Assembly (NCBI GenBank): GCA_947169155.1
Contig: CAMVON010000001.1
Span: forward strand, 1 to 64,000
DNA length: 64,000 bases
From: an uncultured Clostridiaceae bacterium
GTDB taxonomy: Bacteria > Bacillota > Clostridia > TANB77 > CAG-465
Direction of reading: 5' to 3'
In this document: one piece after another, positions 9,601-16,532 of the stretch
Position numbering within the stretch: the first letter of the stretch is position 1
Layout of the letters: each line of letters begins with the position of its first letter
Made by a program: the position numbers and the translations under genes
Notes under the pieces: model-generated
The model's input: only the letters and a program-made list of their open reading frames with translations
Told to the model about the DNA's origin: nothing
The model's database searches: none

Positions 9601-11488
9601 TGTAAATATCAAATTAATAAAAACTTCTGAAAGAATAACTGCTTCTCAATCAGATACAGTATCTTATACTCAAATGGCAGATAAAGAAGTAGAACTAGAA
9701 AAAACAGTACCAGTATATACAGATGGTATTGGACTTGAAGGCGTATCATACAAAATATATGCAAATGAAGATATCTATACTCCAGATGGAGTTCTAAGAA
9801 CTGCAAATGGAACACTTGTAGATGATGTTACAACAAATAGCGAAGGTATAGCTCAATCTAGAATGGATTTATTCCCAGGTAAATATAAAGTAGTAGAATA
9901 TGAGGTACCAGATGGATATTTACTAGATACAGAACCTAAATATATAACTGTTGAAAATACAGATCAATATGTAGAGTCTGCTACAGGAACACTTGAATTA
10001 AGTGATGTAAGACAAAAACTTGGATATAAATTCAAAAAGATTTTTGAACAATATAAATATGTAACAGGTGGAGAACAAAAACATGCAGTATTTGGAATTT
10101 ATACAAAAACTCCAATATATAGTTATAGAGATGAAATGGTAATTGCACCGGATACACTAGTAGACTTATTAGTTGTTGATGGAGATAATTACGTAGAAAC
10201 AACTACAGATCTTCCAGATGGATCTTACTATGTAAAAGAATTATATGTTTCATTCCCATATGTACTATCTACTGATGTTGTAGAGTTTACACTTTCATAC
10301 AATGGTGATGGTGTAACACCAAAACTTGTAGTAGAAGGAGAAGAAGTAGTAAATGCTCCAGATACTGGATATGCTAGATTTATTAAATTATCTAAATCTA
10401 TTGATGATGGTTTAGTTACTAATGGATCTGAATATAACACAGAAGGATTAGATGCTAAAGCAAAACAAATAGTAGATGAAATTAAGAGTATGTCAAGAGA
10501 AGATATGCTTGCATATTTTGAACAAGCTAAAGTAAAATTTGTTGAAGGTGCTGAATATGAAATCTGGCTAGATGAAGAAGGAACTAATAAACTTCAAGAA
10601 GTAGATCTTCAAACTGGTGACCTAAAAGTTGCTACATTTAGAACAGATGATTTAGGTATAATTGAATTATTTGAACTTCCAAAAGGTGCATTCTACTTAA
10701 AAGAAACTAAAGCACCAGCTGGATATGAGATTCAAAATGATGTAGTTCCATTTGAAATTACATCTTCAAGCCCTGAAGCAACAATTTATCAAGCAATCTT
10801 TGATGAATCAGTACTTGTTACTGGACTTCACAAAACAGACATATATACAGGAAAAAATGTTCCAAACTGTAAATTTGAAATTAGAGATGAAGATGGAAAT
10901 CTATTAATGTACTCTATTACAGATGAAGAAGGATTTGGATATATTCCACAAGATATGTTTGAAGAAGGAAAAACATATACTTACACAGAAATTGAAGCTC
11001 CAGATGTTTATAACGAAGAAGGACAATTATTTGTATTAAATACAGAACCACATGAGTTTGTAGCTCATTTTGATGAAAATGGAAATTGGGCAACTGAAAA
11101 ACTAGAAGTTGAAAACTATAGACCAGTTACAGATGTAAAATTTGTAAAAACTGATGATAAAGGAAACTTAGTTCCAAATTGTAAATTTGAACTTAAGAGT
11201 GAAGAAGAAGGTCTATATTATGAGACTGGTATAACAGATGAAAATGGTATATATGTATTTAAAGAAGTACCACAAGGTTGGTATACTTATACAGAAATTG
11301 AAGCTCCAGAAATATTTGACCTAGATACAAATCCACATAGAGTATATGTAACAGGAGATGAAATGGTTATAGATTTCGTAAACACAGGAGATATTCCAGT
11401 AGTTGCACTAGCAATTTTAGGAGTAATCTGTGTTGCAGGCATAGCTTATGTAGTAGTAAGAAAAGTTAAAGCTTCTAAAAAAGCTTAG
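6680..11488 (+). CDS. Giant SpaA/CnaB-repeat surface protein with thioester-like N-terminus and sortase-type tail
   Basis: A 1602-residue secreted protein. Signal peptide is about 1-26 (cut near AFA-SYN). Residues ~30-240 resemble an adhesin thioester domain: Cys in AFCVQ (~68) and ASAVACFYW (~155), where the usual TQxA Gln is not seen. An Ig-like segment (~245-345) follows. About ten SpaA/CnaB prealbumin-like domains then start near 352, 455, 574, 708, 836, 973, 1112, 1229, 1381 and 1482. Each opens with a Lys strand (e.g. VKITKRD) and ends with an E-x-APxGY-type strand (KETVAPTGY, YEIQAPQGY, KETKAPAGY). These domains commonly carry Lys-Asn isopeptide bonds. The C-terminus is VNTGD, a hydrophobic stretch and KVKASKKA, a wall-sorting signal with a non-LPXTG motif. 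Probably a wall-anchored adhesin. No sortase gene is nearby. Confidence 0.88.
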   Translation: MKKVLKIFIAVVLCLVMTLNSKAFASYNLVRVENLGGVWAFHWNSYIRRPSNTELFHLNNGSEERLAFCVQKLVHTSQGVVYDDPLVIDSGTVLSNYSYMPMVSILAGVPGNTVDNYWNNLLNAEVKRSLNIAYVWWRTYCPDDLAGASAVACFYWSQSMGAAGKYMEDHLDRTIFSGPTGPAPTGLTDGYRYYSFKTYAQAEAERTAFYAGMFNPDMVERSNARLRELIAYYEAFDYTMPELVCTSDVKTLHPGQSVTWTDTKGKIANTTEWTLDTSALPAGVSVSRNGNNVIFTASNDYVGTNDFSFTLTRFKNSNNGGYSRMYGNAAGNQILYEGALPARSVSYTQKATSIKLQIAKHGNDPRPQGDADLNNAQYRIWNAEGTVNENATLTRGDNGAVTYTTDWIEPGTYYAKETVAPTGYNLSDETYEFVLTAADSNNVVNTRDVYETVKENNVVIHKQVGATSNTEQQPLDQCEFTATLISDRSVQFVSEATDMGVYTIKDLPYGTYEVEETVTSPIALTADKFTIFVEKDRTERDPYTVADATFETENLAQDPTRTKWTDVENNLVDIPKVMIINMHKVDFDKAESDSKTYTQGDATLEGAIYEIYRYDPMTDDYTEYVYDITVDHIDDQGYWTATSDELAVGKYMVKEKIKSSETVDGVTYDYSYAEGYLSDPETYYFDQNPADQTVRLTTHELTSRENVIRGAVYVEKFDEDRNNQDIDNDSEKAPSAGAILRLTLDSNPEIYYTVKLDDHGYGEFIETNDETHTSTAVHDSKAAYYPYTIPYGKYTITEDKEADGGENTSFYIQPEDVTITKQAQKEYRIMSDEAVPTWVKITKRDNTTGEIIPLAGSKYKIWDVNAQCFVSMKVGVGNYVEEFATNEEGYFYTPQKLNPGDYVLYEIQAPQGYYLQDEWRLPENDSDLGDATKGGKAFKLDKLATGLTIDATNPGQVETGELEYGVDIRDNPLYVNIKLIKTSERITASQSDTVSYTQMADKEVELEKTVPVYTDGIGLEGVSYKIYANEDIYTPDGVLRTANGTLVDDVTTNSEGIAQSRMDLFPGKYKVVEYEVPDGYLLDTEPKYITVENTDQYVESATGTLELSDVRQKLGYKFKKIFEQYKYVTGGEQKHAVFGIYTKTPIYSYRDEMVIAPDTLVDLLVVDGDNYVETTTDLPDGSYYVKELYVSFPYVLSTDVVEFTLSYNGDGVTPKLVVEGEEVVNAPDTGYARFIKLSKSIDDGLVTNGSEYNTEGLDAKAKQIVDEIKSMSREDMLAYFEQAKVKFVEGAEYEIWLDEEGTNKLQEVDLQTGDLKVATFRTDDLGIIELFELPKGAFYLKETKAPAGYEIQNDVVPFEITSSSPEATIYQAIFDESVLVTGLHKTDIYTGKNVPNCKFEIRDEDGNLLMYSITDEEGFGYIPQDMFEEGKTYTYTEIEAPDVYNEEGQLFVLNTEPHEFVAHFDENGNWATEKLEVENYRPVTDVKFVKTDDKGNLVPNCKFELKSEEEGLYYETGITDENGIYVFKEVPQGWYTYTEIEAPEIFDLDTNPHRVYVTGDEMVIDFVNTGDIPVVALAILGVICVAGIAYVVVRKVKASKKA

Positions 11489-11510
11489 CCTATACATAAA
11501 ATAAATATTA

Positions 11511-11548
11511 AATACACTATAAATTAAGTTTTATAGTGTATTTTTTTT
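11511..11548 (+). terminator. Rho-independent terminator
   Basis: A 13-bp perfect stem (11511-11523 with 11530-11542), 6-nt loop and long T-run after the surface protein gene. Confidence 0.9.
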
Positions 11549-11582
11549 ATACTTTTTAATATATATTAATGAGGTAATATTT

Positions 11583-11942
11583 ATGAAATTATTGAAAAGT
11601 TATTTGTTAAGTATTGGATTATATGAGTTATTATTTGTTATTCTTTTATTAATAGTATCTCTAGTATTTGCTTATACTAATATAAGTGATAACTATTTGA
11701 ATTTATCTTCATATATAATAATTATTATTCCATCTATTGTTTCTTCTTTTGTTTTATCTAAGAAGATAAAAAATAAAGGGTTATTATTAGGAATTGGTAA
11801 TAATGTGATTTGTATGATCATTTTATTATTTATATATTGTATGTTGAACAATTCTTTTGCTATAACAAATACATTTTATATTTATTTAGCTGTAAGTGTA
11901 TTTTGTGGAGTACTTGGAGGAGTGGCTGGAGTTAATGTCTAA
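11583..11942 (+). CDS. Four-helix membrane protein, TIGR04086-like
   Basis: A 119-residue integral membrane protein with four predicted helices (about 10-30, 43-59, 65-87 and 95-117) and the glycine-rich end GVLGGVAGVNV. Length and topology match the TIGR04086 family of small Clostridia/Bacilli membrane proteins of unknown function. ATG at 11583 has TGAGGT upstream. It overlaps the spoIVB start by 8 nt, so the two are translationally coupled; co-expression during sporulation is an inference from that coupling. Confidence 0.65.
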   Translation: MKLLKSYLLSIGLYELLFVILLLIVSLVFAYTNISDNYLNLSSYIIIIIPSIVSSFVLSKKIKNKGLLLGIGNNVICMIILLFIYCMLNNSFAITNTFYIYLAVSVFCGVLGGVAGVNV

Positions 11943-12948
11943 AAAACATAGAATTCTTTTAATTATATCTATATGTATTATTTTTCTTGCTATTGTATTA
12001 TCGCTTTGTATTTTTAAAAGTAATGATGAAAATGCAACACAATGTATTGCACAAGAAAGTGAATATATATTAGGTGGAGAAGCTGTTGGAATAAAGCTTC
12101 TTTCTTCGGGTGTACTTGTAATGGGAGTAGATAGGCTAGATACAGATATTGAAGTGGGAGATATAATACTTGAAGTCAATAATTCAAAAATTGAAACTGA
12201 TAGTGAACTTGAAAAATATGCTCAAAAGGGAGAAGAGTTACTTCTTACTATTAAACATGGAGATAATATAACTCAAAAAAGAATAATACCACAATATAGT
12301 AATAATTCTAGAACATATAAATTAGGACTATGGGTAAAAGATAGTAGTGCAGGTGTAGGTACTATTACTTTTTATGATAAAAATACTTTAAATTATGCAG
12401 CACTTGGCCACGCAATCTATGAAGGAAAAGAAGGAAATGCATTAGATATTTCTACAGGATGTATAACCAAAACTGAAATATTTAATATAAAGAAGGGCTT
12501 ATCTAAGTATCCTGGTGAACTTAAAGGAACAATTACAAATGAAGTTTTGGGACAAATATACAAAAATACTAAAAATGGCATTTTTGGAAGAATTGAAAAC
12601 GATAGCTTAATAGATTACTCAAAAGTTATAAAAGTGGCTAAAAAAGAAGATATAGAAGAAGGAGAGGCATATATATGTGTAACTTTGGATGATAATACAA
12701 AAAGAAATTATAAAATAAATATAGATAAGGTATTTCTTAATTCAACAGATAATAAAAATATGGCAATTAGCGTTATAGATGAAGAGCTAATTGAAAAAAC
12801 TGGTGGAATAGTGCAAGGAATGAGTGGAGCTCCAATAGTACAAAATGATAGACTTATTGGAAGTATTACACATGTCCTTTTAGATAATCCTAAAATGGGA
12901 TATGCGTCTTTTATTGAAAATCTAATTAGTGATATGAATGATTTATAA
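11935..12948 (+). CDS. spoIVB: SpoIVB-type S55 serine peptidase
   Basis: A 337-residue protein with an N-terminal signal anchor (about 8-24), a PDZ domain (~45-110; VMGVDRL...EVGDIILEVN) and a C-terminal S55 peptidase domain. The catalytic His is in ALGHAIYE and the catalytic Ser in GMSGAPIV, the family's usual contexts. In Bacillus, SpoIVB is secreted from the forespore and starts SigK activation by cleaving SpoIVFA. ATG at 11935 was chosen over the upstream ATG at 11896 because it removes a charged extension before the anchor and gives the usual short coupling to the previous gene. Its presence argues for sporulation. Confidence 0.9.
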   Translation: MSKKHRILLIISICIIFLAIVLSLCIFKSNDENATQCIAQESEYILGGEAVGIKLLSSGVLVMGVDRLDTDIEVGDIILEVNNSKIETDSELEKYAQKGEELLLTIKHGDNITQKRIIPQYSNNSRTYKLGLWVKDSSAGVGTITFYDKNTLNYAALGHAIYEGKEGNALDISTGCITKTEIFNIKKGLSKYPGELKGTITNEVLGQIYKNTKNGIFGRIENDSLIDYSKVIKVAKKEDIEEGEAYICVTLDDNTKRNYKINIDKVFLNSTDNKNMAISVIDEELIEKTGGIVQGMSGAPIVQNDRLIGSITHVLLDNPKMGYASFIENLISDMNDL

Positions 12949-12965
12949 TATTTTTTTATCAAATC

Positions 12966-12994
12966 TTGTTTTAAAAAATATCTTGTGATATAAT
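12966..12994 (+). promoter_or_regulatory. SigA-type promoter
   Basis: TTGTTT (12966-12971), 17-bp spacer, TATAAT (12989-12994), upstream of the small anchored protein. Confidence 0.75.
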
Positions 12995-13028
12995 AGTGTC
13001 GCAATTTATTCAAGAGGAGATGATAAAA

Positions 13029-13460
13029 GTGAGCAAAAAGGCAAGTAATTTAAAAGTGAATAAGAATTTAATAATTGCAGGTGTAGCATTAATAGCAGTT
13101 ATAGTATTAATTGTAGTTATTGCGACAAATGCAGGAAAATCTAATAAAAATGTTACAGCTCAATTAAATGAGGAGTTTACACTACAAAAAAATGGAAGTG
13201 CTACAATAGCAGATGGTGATACAACAATTGTATTCCATATTAATTCAGATTTAAACTATAAAGAAGGACAAGAGTTTAAAGTTCCTTATGTTATTACAGT
13301 AGATGGTGTTGAATATAATGGATTATATACTTTTGCTACAGGATATTCAATTCATTCTGAACCAAATGGAATGATGTATAAAGCTAATTTTTTAGGAATT
13401 GAAAATGGTTCTATTAAAATAATGCTATATAAAGATACATCATCTCAAGCACAACAATAA
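13029..13460 (+). CDS. Hypothetical membrane-anchored protein, 143 aa
   Basis: One N-terminal membrane helix (about residues 14-34, LIIAGVALIAVIVLIVVIAT) follows a short Lys-rich cytoplasmic start. A ~105-residue extracytoplasmic, beta-strand-like domain (GSATIADGDTTIVFHINSD, FKVPYVITVDGVEYNG) follows. GTG at 13029 is the likely start: AAGAGGAG lies 9 nt before it, while the more upstream GTG at 12996 falls inside the promoter/transcription start zone. ATG at 13020 is possible but too close to the ribosome binding site. Function unknown. Confidence 0.6.
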   Translation: MSKKASNLKVNKNLIIAGVALIAVIVLIVVIATNAGKSNKNVTAQLNEEFTLQKNGSATIADGDTTIVFHINSDLNYKEGQEFKVPYVITVDGVEYNGLYTFATGYSIHSEPNGMMYKANFLGIENGSIKIMLYKDTSSQAQQ

Positions 13461-13470
13461 AAAAATTTTT

Positions 13471-13499
13471 AATAGGTGGGCTTCCACCTATTTTTTTTG
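13471..13499 (+). terminator. Rho-independent terminator
   Basis: A 9-bp perfect stem (13471-13479 with 13484-13492) and T-run. Confidence 0.88.
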
Positions 13500-13537
13500 T
13501 CATTTTTTTGGTATAATAAAAGGCGTGGGTGTATATT

Positions 13538-14077
13538 ATGAAAAAGAAATTTTTAACAAATACGTATCTTAGAGGCGTAGATAATTATGTTATTATGCAA
13601 TTTGAAGATGATAGACTAAACTGTTATAGCGTATTGAAAAAAGTTAACAGTATAGATAAACCATATATTTCAACACATACAGGAAAAGATGTATGTTTAT
13701 CTAAAGAAGGATATTTTACAGTTGAATATCTTCCAAAAGATAAAAATTATGGTGTAAGAGTATTTTTAGATGATAAAAAACAAGTTATATCATATTATAT
13801 AGATATTATTAATGGAATAGGTGTAGATTATGAAAAAGGTCTGTTTTATGATGATTTATATCTAGATATTACCATAGATAAAACTAATAATGATGAAGTA
13901 AAAGTATGGGATGAAGATGAACTTCAAGCAGCACTTGAAGAAGAGGATATTACAAAAGAACAATTTGATCTTGCATATAACACTTTAAAAGAGATGTTAT
14001 CTGAAATTGCTATGGGAACAAATATTTATATTAATAATGACCATAAAACATATATAGAGGAGCATTTTAAAATATGA
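13538..14077 (+). CDS. DUF402 family protein (nucleoside tri/diphosphatase-like)
   Basis: A 179-residue protein with the DUF402/FomD-like barrel: YYIDIINGIGVD, then DDLYLDITID, and a C-terminal helical part with DEDELQAALEEEDIT. The Tyr/Asp cluster is the metal-binding surface in characterised members such as the staphylococcal phosphatase Ntdp. A phosphohydrolase activity on nucleotides is plausible but unproven here. ATG at 13538 was chosen over GTG 13529 because GGGTG is suitably spaced. The stop overlaps the next gene's ATG (ATGA), so it is coupled to the ASCH gene. Confidence 0.78.
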   Translation: MKKKFLTNTYLRGVDNYVIMQFEDDRLNCYSVLKKVNSIDKPYISTHTGKDVCLSKEGYFTVEYLPKDKNYGVRVFLDDKKQVISYYIDIINGIGVDYEKGLFYDDLYLDITIDKTNNDEVKVWDEDELQAALEEEDITKEQFDLAYNTLKEMLSEIAMGTNIYINNDHKTYIEEHFKI

Positions 14078-14412
14078 TAAGATGGAGCTTTGATGATGAT
14101 CATTTATTAGACCTAGTAATAGCTGGTAAAAAAAGAGCAACTTGTAGTGTATATAGTGGAAAGATAACTCCTTTAGGAGAAGAATCTATTATTACAAAAA
14201 ATGGAAAAGATGCCGTAAAAATTAGAATTATAGCAGCTAAAGTATTCAAATTTAAAGAGGCAAAAGAAGAAGATGTAATTAAAGAAGGAGAAGGAAATTT
14301 AGAGGCTTGGAGAAAAATACATATTGAATTTTTCAAAAAGTATTATCCAGATTTTAATGATGATTACGATATTCTTTTTGAAGAATTTGAAGTTGTTGAA
14401 ATATATGAATAA
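14074..14412 (+). CDS. ASCH domain protein
   Basis: A 112-residue ASCH-fold protein. The family signature is clear in the basic GKKRATCS near residue 18, with acidic C-terminal strands ending ILFEEFEVVEIYE. ASCH domains resemble PUA and are thought to bind RNA; some are amidohydrolases acting on modified cytidine. The small length shows a stand-alone domain. The ATG overlaps the DUF402 stop by 4 nt. Confidence 0.8.
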   Translation: MIRWSFDDDHLLDLVIAGKKRATCSVYSGKITPLGEESIITKNGKDAVKIRIIAAKVFKFKEAKEEDVIKEGEGNLEAWRKIHIEFFKKYYPDFNDDYDILFEEFEVVEIYE

Positions 14413-14440
14413 AATAAATTAAAAAAGTTTTTAAAAGCTA

Positions 14441-14469
14441 TTGCTTATTTATATAGCATATAATATAAT
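14441..14469 (+). promoter_or_regulatory. SigA-type promoter of the GNAT gene
   Basis: TTGCTT (14441-14446), 17-bp spacer, TATAAT (14464-14469). It overlaps an in-frame upstream extension of the GNAT reading frame, which argues for the ATG at 14492 as the start. Confidence 0.75.
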
Positions 14470-14491
14470 GGCCTTGACTAGAGGTGGTTAT

Positions 14492-14959
14492 ATGATAAGA
14501 TTAGCAGATGAGGCAGATGCTGATGCTATATCTAAGTTAAATGAGGAGCTATTCATTGTTTTAAATGAATTAAAAGGGGATATATATAACCCTGTAGCTT
14601 TTCCAAAATATTTTATAGATTCTATGATTAAATCTCATGAATCAGATTATATTTTAATAGAAGATAATAACAAAGTTGTAGGCTATGCTTTAATCGAGCA
14701 AAGAGAGTCTCCATATACAGAATATTCTGCGTTTGTAGAAGACCATTTTGCATATATTTATGAACTTGTAGTTTTACCAGAGTATCGAGATAAAGGATAC
14801 GGAAAACAGATTGTTAAAGAGGCAGAAAAATGGGCTAAAGATAGAGGCTTAAGTAGTATTGAATTAAACTGTTTGAGTAACAATTATGATGCAAAAGCTT
14901 TTTATGAAAAAACTGGATTTGGAGAATATCAAGTAAAATTAAGAAAGAATATAGAATAA
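14492..14959 (+). CDS. GNAT family N-acetyltransferase
   Basis: A 155-residue GCN5-related acetyltransferase. The acetyl-CoA binding motif A reads VVLPEYRDKGYGKQIVKEAEKWA (here split: VVLPEYRDKGYG then KQIVKEAEKWA), and motif B is NCLSNNYDAKAFYEKTGF. The N-terminus MIRLADEADADAI is the usual first strand and helix of the fold. AGAGGTGG sits 4 nt before the ATG at 14492. The acyl acceptor is unknown. It lies between the ASCH gene and the small RNA/T-box region and has its own promoter. Confidence 0.85.
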   Translation: MIRLADEADADAISKLNEELFIVLNELKGDIYNPVAFPKYFIDSMIKSHESDYILIEDNNKVVGYALIEQRESPYTEYSAFVEDHFAYIYELVVLPEYRDKGYGKQIVKEAEKWAKDRGLSSIELNCLSNNYDAKAFYEKTGFGEYQVKLRKNIE

Positions 14960-14986
14960 GCATAGTTTTAGCTTTTAAGGCATTTG

Positions 14987-15015
14987 TTGAAAGATAAACT
15001 AATAAGTGGTATAAT
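14987..15015 (+). promoter_or_regulatory. SigA-type promoter of a short RNA
   Basis: TTGAAA (14987-14992), 17-bp spacer, TATAAT (15010-15015). The only unit downstream before a strong terminator is about 70 nt with no reading frame. Confidence 0.75.
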
Positions 15016-15021
15016 ATAATT

Positions 15022-15090
15022 GTATATAGGTTGTTGTAGGCCTATATACAAATTGGTTTTTTCTGGAGAGCTTCGGCTCTCCATTTTTTA
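15022..15090 (+). ncRNA. Candidate two-hairpin small RNA (copy A)
   Basis: From the predicted start at ~15022 the transcript folds at once into an 11-bp perfect stem (15020-15030 with 15041-15051, core TATATAGG/CCTATATA) with a 10-nt loop. A 12-nt U-rich linker follows, then a terminator with TTCG tetraloop. No ribosome binding site or ORF fits in ~69 nt. Two minus-strand elements at 41.4-41.6 kb have the same plan, one with the same stem core. It does not match preQ1, SAM or T-box motifs as I know them. It could be an independent small RNA or an attenuated leader. Confidence 0.6.
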
Positions 15091-15091
15091 T
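15064..15091 (+). terminator. Strong UUCG-loop terminator
   Basis: An 8-bp stem (15064-15071 with 15076-15083), TTCG loop and T7 end the candidate small RNA, about 100 bp before the pheS promoter. Confidence 0.9.
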
Positions 15092-15157
15092 ATGTTGAAA
15101 GATAGGTAAGCTAATATCACAATATGATTATTTTGAAACTAATGTAAAATAATACAT

Positions 15158-15186
15158 TTGACAAACCAATTTACAAGTGGTATAAT
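15158..15186 (+). promoter_or_regulatory. Consensus promoter of pheST
   Basis: Perfect TTGACA (15158-15163), 17-bp spacer, perfect TATAAT (15181-15186). Transcription should begin near 15193 and read through the T-box leader. Confidence 0.88.
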
Positions 15187-15192
15187 TCTATT

Positions 15193-15466
15193 CGTACAAA
15201 GATATAATAAAACCAATGATGTAGCAAAGTAGGTTTTAGAGAACATATTTTAGAGAATGTATGTCACCGGCTGTAAGCATACTAATATGCTAAAACTGAA
15301 ATTTCACTATGGAGGTCTTGTTTTGAACAGTAAAATAAGTAGGAACAAGCGGGTATGCCCGTGATAGCTTTTGAGAGCATTTAAGATTTATCTTAAATGA
15401 ATTTAGGTGGTAACGCGGAATTTGAAGTCATTTCGTCCTATGTTAAGGATGAGATGGCTTTTTTAT
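15193..15466 (+). promoter_or_regulatory. T-box riboswitch, Phe specifier (UUC)
   Basis: The leader of pheST carries the T-box landmarks in order: stem I with AGAGAA and the distal-loop motif GGCTGTAAGC, then a specifier region reading CTGAAATTTCACTATGGAG. In that region the TTC at 15303-15305 is the Phe codon. Stem III is at about 15379-15400, followed by the T-box AGGTGGTAACGCGG, whose TGGT (15408-15411) pairs with the tRNA ACCA end. The terminator stem is 15426-15439 with 15446-15459, ending in T7. Uncharged tRNA-Phe should stabilise the antiterminator and switch on pheS-pheT. The TGGT discriminator fits A73 of tRNA-Phe. Confidence 0.95.
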
Positions 15467-15489
15467 TATGTTTAAGGAGGAATAAGAAA

Positions 15490-16518
15490 ATGGAAGAAAA
15501 CATTGAAAAACTTGGTCAAAAGTTTAAAGAAAAAATTAATTCTATCAAATCTATGGCAGATGCTGAGTCAGTTCGTGTTGAAGCATTAGGTAAAAAAGGC
15601 GAAGTAATTGAAATACTTAAAAACCTAAAAAACGTAGAAGAATCTAAAAGAAAAGAAGTAGGAGATAAAGCTAATAAATTAAGAGTAGAAATTGAAGAGC
15701 TTATCGAAAAGAAAAAAGAGGAACTTAAAGAATTAGAATATGAAGCAAAAATTAAAAATGCAGAAAAAATAGATTTAACAGTTCCAGTAGATGATAAAGT
15801 TGGATCTCTTCATCCAATAACTATAGTATCTAGAGAATTAGAAGACATATTTACTGGTATGGGATTTACTGTTGAAGATGGTAATGAAGTTGAAACTGAA
15901 TATAACAACTTTGAAGCAGTAAATGTACCAAAATATCACCCAGCAAGAGATATGCAAGATACATTCTGGCTAGAAAATGGTGAAGTTTTAAAAACTCAAA
16001 CTTCTGCTGCACAAAACAAAATTATGAAAAAATATGGTGCACCTTTAAAAGCAATATTTCCAGGAAGATGTTTTAGAAATGAAGCTTTAGATGCATCACA
16101 TGAAAACACATTCTTCCAAATGGAAGGTATGATGATAGACAAAAATGTTTCTATTTCAAATTTAATTTACTTTATGAAAACATTACTATCAGAAGTGTTT
16201 AAAAAAGAAGTAGAAGTAAGACTTAGACCTGGTTTCTTCCCATTTGTTGAACCTGGCTTTGAGCTAGATATAAAATGTCCATATTGTGGCGGAGTAGGAT
16301 GTAAAGTATGTAAATATGGTAGCTGGATTGAGCTATGTCCATGCGGTATGATACATCCAAAAGTACTAGAAATGGGTGGAATTGACCCAGAAGAGTATTC
16401 TGGATTTGCATTTGGACTAGGACTTTCTAGACTTGCTATGATGAAATACAACATTAATGACTTACGTGCTTTAAACTCTTGTGATTTAAGAGTATTAAAG
16501 CAAATGAAGATTAAGTAA
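15490..16518 (+). CDS. pheS: Phenylalanyl-tRNA synthetase alpha subunit
   Basis: The 342-residue class II alpha subunit of the alpha2-beta2 enzyme that charges tRNA-Phe. The N-terminal ~85 residues form the coiled-coil arm that contacts tRNA. The catalytic domain follows with class II motif 2 (GRCFRNEALDASHENTFFQMEG) (read as GRCFRNEALDA and HENTFFQMEG) and motif 3 (GFAFGLGLSRLAMMKY). A Cys-rich insert (CPYCGGVGCKVC, then CPCGM) occurs in many PheS proteins. ATG at 15490 follows AAGGAGG; the more upstream ATG at 15397 lies inside the T-box and is rejected. pheT follows after 14 bp. Confidence 0.97.
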   Translation: MEENIEKLGQKFKEKINSIKSMADAESVRVEALGKKGEVIEILKNLKNVEESKRKEVGDKANKLRVEIEELIEKKKEELKELEYEAKIKNAEKIDLTVPVDDKVGSLHPITIVSRELEDIFTGMGFTVEDGNEVETEYNNFEAVNVPKYHPARDMQDTFWLENGEVLKTQTSAAQNKIMKKYGAPLKAIFPGRCFRNEALDASHENTFFQMEGMMIDKNVSISNLIYFMKTLLSEVFKKEVEVRLRPGFFPFVEPGFELDIKCPYCGGVGCKVCKYGSWIELCPCGMIHPKVLEMGGIDPEEYSGFAFGLGLSRLAMMKYNINDLRALNSCDLRVLKQMKIK

Positions 16519-16532
16519 GGAGGAACAGAGTA

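Noticed and set aside
6741-10440. Antisense and alternate-frame ORFs of 60-136 codons within the surface protein gene
   Set aside because: They are frame shadows of a long repetitive gene, without ribosome binding sites or recognisable motifs.
15022-15063. preQ1-type riboswitch in the small RNA upstream of the T-box
   Set aside because: The short hairpin and linker lack the conserved C-rich loop and A-rich tail, and no coding region lies before the terminator.
15397-15489. In-frame N-terminal extension of PheS from ATG 15397
   Set aside because: It encodes the T-box antiterminator/terminator region; AAGGAGG directly precedes ATG 15490.
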